Shown: piece after piece, positions 38,508 through 50,776 of the stretch | How the letters are laid out: each line of letters opens with the position of its first letter | Numbering within the stretch: the first letter of the stretch is position 1 | Source of the DNA: Oscarella lobularis | Taxonomy: Eukaryota > Porifera > Homoscleromorpha > Homosclerophorida > Oscarellidae | Direction: 5' to 3' | DNA: 64,000 bases | NCBI RefSeq assembly: GCF_947507565.1 | Contig: NC_089184.1 | Span: 1,178,001 to 1,242,000, forward strand | Made by a program: the position numbers and the translations under genes | Notes under the pieces: model-generated | The model's input: the letters and a program-made list of their open reading frames with translations, nothing else | The model's database searches: none | Told to the model about the DNA's origin: nothing

Positions 38508-41500
38508 ATGGACGTTTCTCGACGGCGAAAACGGCTCGAATCGCTTCGATCGGACGCCGATCTAGCGTTGGAAGCTTTGAAATCAAACGAGAGCGTATCA
38601 AGTAGGTCGAATAGCGAATGGAGATCATTGATTCGAGAAACAATTTCGAAGACATCGAATTTTTGGACGACGTGCTCAAATTCGACGCAGTTGCAACTGA
38701 AAAGTTGGCAAATAGCCAAAAATTAATTAATTAATTAATTAATTAATTAATTAATTACATCGTAGGATCACCTTCACAATTCATCTCTGCGAAGAGGAAT
38801 ATCCCGGTGAGACGGAAATCTTTGCACCTCGAAAACATGACGAGTTCTCTGACCTCATGAAGAGAGCACTGCGGTGGTGCGTTCCGATCAGCCAGATCAG
38901 TTATCGGCCACGACCCTTTGTTTGCCTGCACTCGTGCAAAAAATTTTCACCGGTTTGTCGAGTTCTAAAAGCTGTAGCCTTTATAGCGGTTAATTAAATG
39001 ATTGCATGCAGAAATAGAGTCTTGGAGGTCGGATCAGAAGCCAAGTGTGACGCTTGACTCGCAGGCAAGCTTAGTGCGCACTCGAAGATCCCATGCTTAT
39101 ACTGTACGTATACAGGTTTCGTATGCATCAACGACCTCTGAATATTCTGACTGGGATTATGACGTTGACGTGAGCACCCTGCTGGGCACGTGCACTTTTG
39201 CAATACAGTACCTTTTAGGACGAAATGCTTTTCCCTGTGTCGCCCGCTCTAGAAAAGGATCTGGCGACAGCTAGACAGCTATTTGGTCCCAATTCCGTGC
39301 AACACAGGCAAATGATTCAGATTGGAGTTAAGATTTCTTTGACTTTCTCTCTCTCTCTCTCTCTCTCTCTAAGATCTTATGGCTCCATTGATGATTCTGA
39401 TGTTGACATGTACATTGACATCAAGGACATTCTTGACGTCAGTTATTATATCTTCTAAGAAAAACGTGTCTATTCATTCTCTTGTCAAAGGATTACACTG
39501 CCAAGGCATGGAAAGTTAAAAGAGAAGAGCCCGTTATCATTCGACTTCACATGTCTAGTTCTCACTACCTCGACGGAGATGGTAATAGAAATTATTAGTA
39601 AAAGTGTCCACATACACGTGCGTTATTCTTTAGTTCCTCGCATATCTGTTTTTCAACCGTCATCTATGGACGGGTTTGGATTGGGAAGTCAAATAAGAAA
39701 GTACGCGAATCCTGCACTTCACGTTCAAAGTACATATGTTTTTCTCCTAGTGTCTTACAGCTGTTCTTGTCAAAGCAATGGCCACTTCTTTCCTGTGCTA
39801 CGGTCGAAGCTGCGAGTGAGTAAAATTGCAAACCAGCACTATGCCCTAAAACTCATTTTTCAATATTTAGGATCACTCCAGCCGATATTGCCTGACAAGG
39901 ATTCTCGTCTAAAGTCCGTTCCTTCAATAGAGAGCGGTTTCATTGTTCAGGTAAAAAGAATTCGGTCTATCAAAGAAATCAAGAATGAGTCGCTCGCTGC
40001 TGTGTGTAGGTGATGGCGTACGTGCAACAGCGTTTCGACACTCTAAACGAATACTGCGTGATTTGCGACGATATCCACATGTTTGGGGGCGCATCAATGC
40101 TAAAGGTCTTTGATATAGCGATCCTTCTCATTCACTTTTTAGTAGTATCCCTGCTGTTTTTTCAGCCGTCTGTTTGCGGACGTGAACTGTGCGTCTTTGC
40201 CTATCAGCAACTGGGCGTGATGGCGGACGCAGCGGAAGAAGTGTCCACTCAGTCAGAGGTAACGAAATATAGAGAGAACATACCATGCTTCTTTTTCAAA
40301 CGTCGCTAGGTTGTTGATCTGCTGATTGCGATGGCCACAGCGGCTGCAAAGAGTCCTCGAAAAGGCGTCGTGTTTGATCCGTATCCACTTGTAGTAGATC
40401 CTGAACGACCCCAAAAGTTGGCCTTTACTCCAGCCGTTAGTGTCGAGCTTTAGTAGTAGAAGAGACTACTAATCATACGTTTGTTTCTCATTAGAAAAAA
40501 GAGTATGATCGCGTCGTGACTGCTCTTGATAACCTGCCCAAGATGAGTGAAGTCACTGTAGGGAATTGTACTACGAAAGTGGGCGCTCGTCTTCATTCTC
40601 TAGTTTAGATTTTGGGCTTTGGAAAAGTAAGAGAGCGCGTTGACGCTGTCGACACTTTCGCTTTTCCTCTTTTACAATGGTAAGACCTAAAATTTGGAAC
40701 AGTTTGCAGCCTCGTCTAAACGTCCTCTTCCCCACGCTTTTCGTAGGATTATTTCGAGCAACAGATGTCACATCGTGAAGCTACCTAAAAGAATGGTACA
40801 TTATTAATAAGTCTCTCGTTATTCTTTGATCACTGCTGTGGTTTAGCGGCTTCCTTCGATGAAAACTCCGCACCAGTATCTCCTCATAAGCAGTCCTCCG
40901 GCCAAGGAGGTCGCATTTCGTGCTGCAGTTAAGAAATACCGCAGCACATTTGCATTCCAGTATGTCAGCTCTACGTAGCCTTTCTTTTTTTCTTACTTGC
41001 TTTGTTTAGTGGATCCAGTATCGAGAACTGGCACTCTATTATGAGAATTGGGCTTATTAATGCATCTGGCACCAAGTTCCAGGTCAATGGTGCCGCGTAT
41101 GGCAAGGGAATATATCTCAGTCCGCATTCGAGCGTATCATTTGGCTACTCCAATCGGCATTCATATGGACAAAAGGACACATCCTCACAGGTAGTCTTGT
41201 TTTTGAAAGCGAAGATGCACATACAGTGCGTCTATGTAGAAGGCTGGATCACATCGATTCCTAGAAAGTTCAGCACTAACTTGTATTGCTCTATGTGAAG
41301 GTATTGTACTACAAACTTTTTATCGTGCCACCTGACGTATTGTGTATAGTCGTTGATTCGCCCGAGTTGAGAAAAAATGGAAGTATTTGGGTGATGCCGA
41401 ATTCTGATTACGTTTGCACACGATTCTTTTTTGTGTGCGTTGAAGTAACAGCGCCGTATTTCGAAATTGTACTGCTTGGGTTCTTTTAGGTACGAGGGAT

Positions 41501-41613
41501 TGTGCAACAACTTGAACAACGACACGACACTGCACGCTTTTAGAGAGGAGATAGTCAAAGCGCTGCGTTTTACTTACGCAGCGCAAGGGAGAGAAATGAC
41601 GGAGGACGATTGA
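38508..41613 (+). CDS. PARP8: Poly(ADP-ribose) polymerase family member, PARP6/PARP8 type
   Basis: The product is a mono-ADP-ribosyltransferase of the PARP6/8 subfamily. Exons in order give ITFTIHLCEEEYPGETEIF, LFGPNSVQHR, SYGSIDDSDVDMYIDI, RISVFQPSSMDGFGLGSQIR, LNEYCVICDDIHMFGG, a cysteine-containing CGRELCVFAYQQLGVMADAA, RCHIVKLPKRM, and the catalytic core. The core includes FHGSSIENWHSIMRIGLINA (His split across the intron at 40961), GAAYGKGIYLSPHSSVSFGY and IWVMPNSDYVCTRFFFV. It ends at TGA 41613. The first exon is unsure: ATG 38508 opens one frame, but the frame that splices correctly at 38672 into ITFTIHL runs from ATG 38618 (MEIIDSRNNFEDIEFLDDVL). The true start may therefore be 38618. 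Confidence 0.9.
38722..38758. repeat. (ATTA)n tetranucleotide microsatellite
   Basis: About nine copies of AATT/ATTA lie in the first intron of the PARP6/8 gene, just before its TCGTAG acceptor. Intronic length polymorphism is likely. Confidence 0.85.
39346..39371. repeat. (CT)n microsatellite acting as polypyrimidine tract
   Basis: A run of about twelve CT dinucleotides ends directly at an AAG acceptor before the exon encoding SYGSIDDSDVDMYID of the PARP gene. The repeat therefore forms the splice-acceptor polypyrimidine tract itself. Confidence 0.75.
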
Positions 41614-41747
41614 GTATGTAATTTGACTTTGTAATTTTCGAGTATGTTGTTCGTGTACTGTAGTTGAATTGATTCATTGATTGACGCATGGGAGGACGCG
41701 CGGGCGGAGCTCACGGGCGGGGCACCGCGCCATCCACGCGCGTTACA

Positions 41748-43179
41748 ATGGAAGAGCAACTGGAAGATCTCCTTGCGTCTTCGTTGGCCGTCTCTGATGC
41801 CTCGAGCAGGTAAATCGAGCTCATTTGCACACGAATCTAGCAGGAATTGCCGTCGTCTCGAGGTTATCTCAGTACAAGTTCAAAGGAAAGTCGAATCAAG
41901 AAAAGCGACGACGAGAGTGTTTGGAAAGGCAGAAGAGGTATCTCTAGACATCTGAAACGGTGACAGCTTACCGTAGCGTCCGCACCTGTCACTCTTTTAG
42001 AGGTAGAATGGATTATACCAGTGTAGCCAGAAACTTAGCCGAAGTCGAACCCGACCAGGACGTGGAAATGGTAAGAACAGCCATGCAGTATCAATAACGA
42101 CACGATTCACGCTCTCGCACCAGAAGACGACCAAGCAGAAATCAAGAGGAAGATACTACAAAGATCACTTGATGCTGTCTGAATGGTTGACGGAAATACC
42201 CGACGATTTCTACACCCACTGGCTCTTTATCATCTGTCCAGTTGGAAAACGAGCCCTTGTTATATCCTCGAAAGTAATTGACACGATTCTCTTTTCCTAA
42301 AAGCCTGGCAGGCATTTATTGACTAAGGGACTAACGGCTGCCTATACCAGAACGGGATACTGCTTGAGACGGTTTCCTTCGGCCCTACCCGGCGGGAGTA
42401 AACGAAGCGGGTTTACAGCTCAAGGTTTCTTAGTGCAGCGTCTCTTCCCGTTGATGATCATCGTTTTCGATTGGGGCCAATAGATTATTGCATACTCGAC
42501 TGTATTTTTCACGAGGCCACTCGCACGTTTTACGTCTTGGATATCATGTGCTGGCGAGGTCACGTTGTGTATGATAGTGAGGTACGCGACGCTCGGTCGT
42601 GTTCGTTTTGATGATGACGTTTTTGCTCTCTGCAGGCAGAGTTTCGCCTCTACTGGGCCAAAACGAAGATATCCGAAGTAGAATCATTGAGTCGTTTGAG
42701 ACCGTCCAATCCGGTAACCGAGAACATTGTGAAAACCTATGTCTATGCTAATCTCTAAGTATAAATCATAAAATGTGACGTAGGTTTCACTCTTTCTTGA
42801 TTATATTAATTATTGCGGTTCTTTTGAAGTTTCGCTTTCTCTGCGTTCCCTACGCAGAATGCACGAAAGAGAACCTTGCAGTCCAGTTCAAGGAAGAAGT
42901 TCCGTATGAGGTTGAGGTTGACACAATCCTGCACCTCCAAAATAAACGTTTCTCATACAGGTTGACGGCGTTCTTTTTTACCACAAGGAAGGTCACTATT
43001 GTCCGGAAGTGACTCCGCTCGTGACGTGGATACAACCACAAGGCATGAAGGAGACCCTTGGAGTAGACGCAACAGACGCATTCCTACAGTCTCGCTATAA
43101 AGCCCTGACACTTGAAGAACTACAAGTCCTTGGTGAAAAAGCGATAGTAAGTGAACCCTCAGCCATGGAGACAACATAA
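41748..43179 (+). CDS. SNUPN: Snurportin-1, m3G-cap snRNP import adaptor
   Basis: The product is the import receptor that binds the trimethylguanosine cap of U snRNPs and bridges them to importin-beta. It starts [20 protein letters not shown]. The next exon reads [20 protein letters not shown], then ECLERQKR, matching the importin-beta-binding region. [16 protein letters not shown] and [12 protein letters not shown] follow. The cap-binding core contains [73 protein letters not shown] and [14 protein letters not shown]. The C-terminus is short ([19 protein letters not shown], stop 43177). It begins 134 bp after the PARP stop on the same strand and converges on SHC. Confidence 0.92.
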
Positions 43180-43325
43180 CAAGGATTAGTTATAAAAAAC
43201 CCCCAGCCAAGGTTATAATCTACTGTCTAAAATAATCATCCTATCGAGACGAGACACTCAAAATATAGTCTTCCGTGAAAGGCCTAACTGGTATAGAGTG
43301 TAAGGAAGAAAGAGAAAAAAAAGAG

Positions 43326-45922
43326 CTACTGTAAGCCGTTGGCTGCAGAGATGACAGGCTGAATCAAGGTGAGTGTGCTGTCATTTGAAACAATAGGCAT
43401 ATTGTTTTCGCGGTGATGATTGATCAAGTGCTGAACGGAATCGAACGAGCGATCCTTGGTACGAACCTGAAAAAAAGGTGAGCGATTTAGATTAGTCAAA
43501 TTCTTTGGCTTTTCTCGCAAATCGCTTACGACTCCTTCAGGATCGACGAGAAGCATGTGACGCGGCTTTCCACCCTGCATGCCCGTCAAGACGTACTGTC
43601 CCGCTTGCGACGCGCTCTCGCGAACGAGAAATTCCCCGTCCTCTTCAAGAAGACTCTCCGCCTTGGAAAAAAAAACAAACGCCATAACAAGGACATCCCT
43701 TTGAAAGTACAAGGTGAGCCCCCGGCTACGCTGTGCACCCTACTAGTAGCTGATAGTCAAGTACCTGCTGACGTGTTATTTGCCCGTGAAACCAATGCTC
43801 CGCTTCGAGTGAGCCAGGTGCCGGTAGAGCAGCCCCAATTTTCCCTATGAAATAAAGGTTAGGGAGCTTTCAAATAAAAACTTCATGTTACCCATGTGGA
43901 ATGGAGAAGCTCTTTTCGTGGTTCCGTAGGAGCTGTCGTCAAAGAACGCCGATTCTTTATTATCGTAAATCATGTTCTCCTCTTGGGCGCTTCGCAAGGC
44001 CTTGTTGTCGTACGTATCATTAGACCCTCTGCTAGCGGCGGCCTAGAAGATCCAATAAATTGAATCTTAGAACTCGGTGTATCTACGTTTACTTGCCTTG
44101 GGATTGTCATACAAAGACTCACTGGGTTTTGTAGCTCCCCCTTCGGTATTATCATAAAGCGACTCTTCTTCTTCTTCTGCTGGAAGAGCCACTTTCGCGG
44201 GATTGGGCGTATCGTAGGGAGAGACGGCGGGAGGCGCGGCGGAAATAGGAGCTCGAGTCAAACCCCTTGCATCTTTGTAGATCGACGTCTGAAGCGGTTT
44301 TCGTTCGGCATTGTCGTACAAATCGCCGTCGCCGTATCCCTTCTGCGCGCTCGGATTGTCGTAAATCCCGCCCTCCGTGGTCTTCATTCTCGAACGCGGT
44401 CCCAGGTAATCGTTCGGGTTGTCGTACTGGGCTTGAGCTCGAAGCTTCTTCTGATCCTCGGGCAAGTCGGCGTAGATGCCGTCGCTCGCCTGGGCAAGAC
44501 TCAAACTAACTAAAACTCTTTCTCTGTCGTAGCGCATTTACTTTTCCTCTGTATTGGGGAGTTGCCGGCAACTCTCGTGCCCGCCGACCGAATCGACTTC
44601 CCTCCATATCCCCTTGATACGAATGATCGCCCCCCGAGCCCCAGGCATCCTGATCGAAAGTTGCCTCGCCAAATCTGTGCACCAACAATATTATTTCTAG
44701 CAAAGGTTAGAGATTGCGTTCCGTCACCTCTTTGCTGTCACCGCCGGAGCGGGCGGTTGGTTTAGGTACGATTTGTAGCGAAGCTCAAACGCCTGTCCCA
44801 CGGTTGCAATTACCTCTTGAGACGTCGCCCGGCAATCCAGAACGTGGCAAGCTAAAAACAAATGGCACAGTCATCACAAGAAGAGGCACTTTCAACTCAA
44901 GTAAGTCGACCTCGGTCGTGGAGAGGATCCTTAGCAACGTAGGCAATCATCCCCGATGTATTCTACAGAGAATAATATCAAAACCCGTCCACATCTTAAC
45001 CACGCTATGAATTAATTTTCCTGACCACCTCTACAGAACGACTACTCCTCCAGTCGTTCTATAGATGATGGTCATTTATTCTAAGAAAAAACGGTCATGA
45101 AACTAATTAATTAACTAAGCGGGGTTCCATTGTAAAAGACGGAAAAGGTGTGGTCTGCTACACTGCATACCCCTTCTCCGGACGAGGCAAACGATATCGA
45201 TGGCATCGTGTGGTTAGCCATCATCTCAGGCGGGTCGATAGTACACAGCTCGAGACCCTCGATCGATATCGTCAGATTGATATCTGTGCCGGACCGATCG
45301 CACATCGGTTGCGCTAGAGAAACATTGGATTATTCAAAACATCACGTGAAAAGGAAAACGTTAATTAAAATTAATTAATAGAGTTCCAACCTCCCAGCGC
45401 CTTCGATACATTCTTGGGCACCTATAGCAACGCGAAGAACCCATAGGAAAAATCGTGACTGTACGCGAAAACGAAGGAAAAGACCTTCCGCTTCTTTTCT
45501 ATTGGTTTCAATCCCGACGCTTCGAGCACGCGCAGCGTGGCTTCCCTAAAGGGAAAGAGATAGAAGAGTGGGTACCAACTCCACGCCCAAGGGGTGAAGT
45601 CACCTCGTCACTTGAGATCGAACCTCGAACTGAAGCGTTCTCATCGAACGAAGAACGGAAATGCAGCCGAGGTACTATAAAACGATTTCGGATCGACGTT
45701 CTATTACTTCCTAAAATTGGCAAGGTTCTATACTTTGACCATGTAGCAAACGCCGCCGCCGTCGACCAATATCTCGTCCGAATGGAGCCAACCCGACTTG
45801 GGTTTCTTCATGAACGAGCCGGATTTGGACCACTTTTCCTTTGCGTTCGCCATCCAATGCGTCTCTCTCCGTCCGCAGTTTGCGCGTGCGCTCGAGAAAG
45901 TGAAAACGCCCATCGCGATCAC
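43326..45922 (-). CDS. SHC1: SHC-family adaptor (PTB - multi-YDN linker - SH2)
   Basis: This phosphotyrosine adaptor couples activated receptors to GRB2/Ras. The first exon carries [20 protein letters not shown] and [10 protein letters not shown], the start of the PTB domain. Another PTB exon (45111-45305) has [15 protein letters not shown] and [14 protein letters not shown]. The middle exons form a linker with seven YDN motifs (QYDNP, IYDNP, LYDNA, LYDNT, LYDNP, TYDNK, IYDNK), plus YDTP and IYADL. The SH2 domain starts [20 protein letters not shown], contains FLVRES with the phosphate-binding Arg, [20 protein letters not shown] and [12 protein letters not shown], and ends [11 protein letters not shown]. 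YxN is the GRB2-SH2 consensus. Domain order matches SHC. Start is uncertain between ATG 45922 and ATG 45853; the middle PTB exons were not fully resolved. Confidence 0.9.
45035..45060. repeat. Perfect short hairpin within SHC gene
   Basis: AGAACGACT (45035-45043) and AGTCGTTCT (45052-45060) form a perfect 9-bp stem around an 8-base loop, in a stretch without recognisable SHC exon sequence. It may be chance or a small structured intronic element. Confidence 0.5.
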
Positions 45923-46095
45923 GAGAGAGGGTAAAGAGAATAATTAATTCATGGATTATTATATTCGTACGCGGCATACAATTGATATTTAACACAGACA
46001 AAGTTTAGAATTATGGGTTCATTCTAAACTCTATCCTTAGCAGTAAACCTGTATCTACACGCAGATATCTTCGTCCACTCGTTCGCTTCTTCCCT

Positions 46096-46860
46096 TCAAG
46101 GCGAATACGCAGGCGGCGATAGGAGCCCGGCGGAGTCTTCTGCCGATATAGATAAAGGTTCAGCATAGCTACGACCAGACGATCTCTGATGCGATCTCCT
46201 TTTCGGTTTGGAGAGAAAAAGATTGAAACCAACGGCGGCAACGGACGACGTACCCGCAGCAACCATCAGATAAAAACAATAGCCAAATCTGATATTGTTT
46301 CCGGATATATCGTGGAGCAACCAATACCAAAAGCCGCAAACCATTACCGTGGTAATAACTGAAACGAAAAGCAATTCAAATAGAGGCTCCTTTTAGATAT
46401 TCAGATTCTGTCTCGCCTGCTATGACATTGCCTACGCTGTTGTGACGAAAACAGGCGCCCTTCTGTCGGGGATAACCAAGACTGGCAATAGATGATGCTA
46501 CACTGCAGACAATGCCGAGTAGAATAAAAAAGACTATCGACCCGGCTATAGGCGTCTGGCTCGAATCTATGAAAAGACCTTGAGGTATGCAGGTACAGTA
46601 ATAGTTATTAGTACATAAATTATTAACATTTCTTTATACCCGTGCTTTCAAGTCTCTCGCAGAGTCTTACCAACGTTAAAAAGGCCGTAGAACTTCTCGT
46701 TTACGCCGTCGTACGACGACCAGTGACTTTGGGAGAGCGCGACGGCGGCGAGGATCACGTGAACGACGCTGAAGACGACGGAGCCTAGTTGGCGATCTCT
46801 TGACGGCTTAGGATGACGTGCGGCCGCCATTTGCATCATGTAGAGCTGTTGGGAGTCCAT
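46096..46860 (-). CDS. TMEM127: TMEM127-like four-pass membrane protein
   Basis: Exons starting at ATG 46860 give MDSQQLYMMQMAAARHPKPS. A hydrophobic segment follows (LGSVVFSVVHVILAAVALSQ), then an extracellular loop beginning SHWSSYDGVNEKFYGLFNVG. Further membrane segments are SIVFFILLGIVCSVASSIAS, VMVCGFWYWLLHD and RFGYCFYLMVAAGTSSVAAV. The cytoplasmic tail ends LLSPPAYSP, closely like the PPPAYTP end of vertebrate TMEM127, an endolysosomal protein that restrains mTORC1 and receptor signalling. The PPxY-type C-terminus is a potential WW-domain (NEDD4) ligand. The claudin-like fold is shared by other families, so the TMEM127 label rests on topology, length and the C-terminus. It diverges from FAM184 with 120 bp between start codons. 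Confidence 0.72.
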
Positions 46861-46980
46861 CTCCGTCGTTCTACGAAGCGAAAGTGACGTTAAAGCTTCC
46901 GGGAGACCTGGGCGTAGTCGAAGCCGCGCGTTAGTCGGTAACGATGTAAACAGGAAACGCACGCTAGCGACGAAACAAAA

Positions 46981-49900
46981 ATGGCCAAACAAGGCGTTTT
47001 CGGCGGAATTCACATAAGCCAGGAGACGCACTTCAAAATGAGCAAGAAGATCGCTCAATTGACAAAAGTAATCTACGCTCTTCACACGAAAAACGACGAA
47101 TTCGAAACGATCGCCAATCTGGAGCGAGTGGCGCACGAAGAAGAGCTCGAACAGCTCTCCAAGCAGGCCCAATCGCGCGTCGAGGCCCTAAAAGACGCGA
47201 TCAGTCGAGAAGGAGAGTACAGGATGCGAATCGAAGCGCTCGAGGCGAGCGTCGGCGAACACGAGCGCCTTCGCAGCGTCGCGCTCGCCGAATTCGCCTC
47301 ATTCAAAGAGGAGCGATCGCGCGAGGCGTCGCGCGTGGAACGACGTCACGCCGACGAAATTCGCAAATTGACCGGCGAAGTGAGCGCGGCGCGCGCTCAA
47401 TTCGACGCGCGTCTCGTCGAATTTCGCGAAATCGAGGCGAAGCGGAAGGAAGAACTCGACGGTCGCATGGTCAAAATGGAGGAGCGCGTGACGTCAGAAA
47501 AGCGGAAGTTGGAGCGAGAGGTGGAGAGGAGAGTGCGCGATTTCGAAGAGGAACATCAGAGAAAAATCGACGAGGTCGTGAAACGGGAGAGGAATTTTAA
47601 GGATAAGGCCATCGAGGAGACGAGTCGCAAGTGGAGAGACGAAGTCGAACGCGTGAAGGAGAAGTTGAAGGTGGCATTGGAGAAGGCGAAGTTGGTCAAG
47701 GACGGCGAGCTGGAGGACTTGCGTCGAGCCAACGGAGAGTTGCAAGCGCGCATTAGCGACTTGGCGAACGTGGCGGAGAAGAGAGAACGGGATTCGTCGA
47801 GTTTTTGGGATCAGTTGCTCGAAGAGCGGAAGGCCGGCGAACGATTGAAAGGAAAGTTGAACGAAGTCGAAGGGGAGCTCATTGCGCGAGAAGAGAAGTG
47901 GAAACAGCAAATAGCGGAACTGAGGCAGAGAGCTGGTAAGTGTATAAGCACTCGCTGATTGTATAGTGGTCTCTCTATTTTTCCTCCAACTGTTGTGTAT
48001 CGCGTAGGCGAACTTGGACGTCTCCAGGCGCAGTGCCATTCTCAGGAGGGCCGCATAGCCAAGCTCCAGGCGGAACTCGGCGGCGCCCACGATCGGATAT
48101 CGTTTCTGGAGAAAGAGAATCGACGTTTGGCCGTCACGAAAGACGAAACGACCGAAGAGCACGTGGCCAAGCTGAGAGCATTGGAGAGAGAACTGGAAAA
48201 ATTGGCGTGGGACAAGCGCGAGCTGAAAGCCCAGTACGCACGCGAATTAGAAGCGGCGCAAGTGCGCAGTGGAAGCAGGGAAGAGGAGCTGAGGGAATCG
48301 TTTGGGGAGGAGGTGAGACGATTGAAAGAGAGCCACGAGAAATACGTGGCGAATTTGAGAGACGAGGAGGCGCGATTGAGAGCTAAGGAAAGGGAGTTGA
48401 TGGAAGAACGTTTGAGAGCGAAAGTCGGCGATTTGGAGAGTCGGATCGAGGACGAAGTGAGAGAGAAAGGGAAATTGGAAGACGAGATGAGGAGGCGAGT
48501 GAGAGAGAAAGAAGAGGAAGTGGGAAGAATTCGCGCGCTGGTAGAAGAGCACGAAAAGGGACTCGGAACGGCCGAATCGCACGTGAACAATTTAAAAACG
48601 GAGTTGAATAGGCTTAGAAACGAATTGGAATCGCGCAGAAAGGAATTGAAGGAAGCTGAGGGTAGAGCCAGTGGATATCTGGTATGATGGACTTACATTA
48701 GATATTTCTTTTTGTAAATTTTTTGCTCTGTTTAGAATCAGATCAAGAAGCTGCGGGTGGAACACGAGAAACATGTTGAGGATCTAATGAGGCAGGGCAG
48801 TACTGAAAGAGACTTGCTGGCTAAGCAGTTGGACGAGAAGTGGAGTGAACGCTTAAGGTGACTAAGAAAGGGAAAGGATTTTCTGTGTGAGACGTTCTTT
48901 CTGTTGCAGATCGGAGCTTAGTAGTTTGAGGAATCAATTGAATAAGCAGTACCGCGACGACAATAGACAGGCACTGGATCATTTGACGAAATTGAAAGGA
49001 GAAGAAATGGAAGAGATGCGGAAATATTTGAAGAAGCAAATTGCGCAACTCACTGAAAAGGTTCTCTACTTTTCAAAAGTCGTAACGTTTTCTTCACGTG
49101 AGCGTCTCTAGATTGAACTTATGAGTCGTAGTCGCAACGAATTTGAGATGAAATCAAGCGAAAACGAACATCTTTTGAAGCAGAAATACGAAGCAGAACT
49201 GGACGTCATAAGAGCGAGAGCGAACGAAGAGAAACGCGCTCACGCGGAGAAAACGGCATCGCTGGAAAACTCGCATTTGGCCTTCGTAGAAAAACTGACC
49301 CAGGAGCACCAGGCTTCTCTAAAAGTCACTGATACTCCCAACGATTTAGCCCCAGTTGAAATCGTTTGCTTCCTATAGGCATTGGAGACTCGTCTCCTTC
49401 ACAACTACGACGAAGAAGTTCTAGAACAGCGAAAGGCAAACCGACTCGCTTTCGACGCTCTGAAAGATCAATGCGAAAAACGAAGAATTAACGAACTCGA
49501 GGCATTGGAAAAAGACAAGGAGACGGAGATGAGTACGGTCGTACGACGAGAGCAAAGGATCGCGCGATAGAGGGAGGCTTGCTTTGTTTTTAGTTCATTT
49601 GCGTCAAGTTCTCGTCAGTGAAAATGAAGCGGCTTTGGAGAAGCAGGCGTTGGCTTATAGGGAGCAAATACGCGAGGTCGAATCGGCTTGGGAAGAAAAA
49701 CTGAACGCTATCAAGCAGCGAGTGAGTTGAAAGGCTATAAGTGAAAGATTCTTCTAAATGTTTTGATATCTAGCTCGAAGAAGAGAAGCAGATGAGCGAA
49801 AAACAGCAGATGGAATTGAGAGACAGAGAGTTCAAACTTCAGAGCACTACTGACGAGCTGCGCGACTTCAAACGCAACGTCACCGACTTGAGTCGAGAAC

Positions 49901-50728
49901 TACAGACCAAAGGAGAAGAGATTCTTCAAGCGAGAAGAGAAGCGGAGCAGAAAATTCGGTAATAAAATAATAAATCGTCGCTTTTGACCTTGAAAAGTTT
50001 TCCTCTTTTTGCCAGGCGACGAGAGGCCGAGCTGAGCATTTTTCACGAGCAGGAGAAGCTTCGATTGAACGAAGAACGCGAACGAGAAGTCGCGTCTGTC
50101 ATGTACAAACTCAACGAGACGCGAGTCGAAATGGAAAATCGAATATCTGATTTACAAGCGCAGTAAATCTAAAATTTTTAGCTGGGGAGGTGCGACGTAA
50201 ATTTCGGGGTTTTTTTTCTTTGTAGGGTGTACGAGCTCGAGGAGCTGTACGCTGCCAGGGATTCTCGCCCCGAAGATCTCGATATGATCGCTCAATTGCA
50301 GTGGGCCGTTAATGAGCGAGATGAATCAATACAAAGACTATCGGTAAGGGAAAAAAAACGAAACCCGGTGGTAGAAAGGACGACAATAACGGCGTGTCTA
50401 GGAAGAGAAACGAGTATTTGAACTGGAGCTAATCAATCGCGAGGACAGCTATAATAGAATTTTCAAAGTCAATCCGCAAGTCGGCGTTCTGGATCCTCTC
50501 AGTTCGAAGCGAAAGAAATCCGGTCCTCGTCACGTCAGCGCGCCCACTCTCGCCGCAAACGCGCCCGTCGGAGTGCCGACGCGTCTCGCTCCCTTGCCCG
50601 GCGGCTCGCCCAAACACGAGCACCGTCTGCGCAAGGCGAGACCCCTACCTAACGCTCTTATCGACCAGAACCCAATCAAGTCGTCGTCGTCGACGACGAC
50701 AGCGGAGCAAGAGACGGCGGCCGTATGA
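46981..50728 (+). CDS. FAM184A: FAM184-family coiled-coil protein
   Basis: The product is a long coiled-coil protein of unknown molecular function. Its N-terminus has QETHFKMSKKIAQLTKVIYA, then LHTKNDE, nearly identical to the conserved FAM184A/B start. Exon 1 alone encodes over 310 residues of charged Glu/Lys/Arg heptads. Coiled coil continues through about ten exons. The C-terminus is diagnostic: RPEDLDMIAQLQWAVNERDE, then FELELINREDSYNRIFKVNP, then QVGVLDPLS, followed by a basic, Pro-rich tail with SGPRHVSAPTLA and stop at 50726. Exons are GC-richer than the introns. Because both ends match the family, length and identity are secure even though some internal splice sites were not checked one by one. 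Confidence 0.92.
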
Positions 50729-50776
50729 TCGGATCACGTAACCACAGAAAATCGCTCTCTTCATATATTGTATTTT

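Noticed and set aside
38408-38719. Minus-strand 103-codon ORF upstream of the death-domain gene
   Set aside because: It lies opposite the first PARP exon, ends at a stop directly before the death-domain start and shows no recognisable domain, so it is probably an antisense shadow.
47082-48590. Long minus-strand Ser/Leu/Phe-rich ORFs opposite FAM184
   Set aside because: Highly charged coiled-coil exons often produce open antisense frames. The plus-strand frames match a known family end to end.
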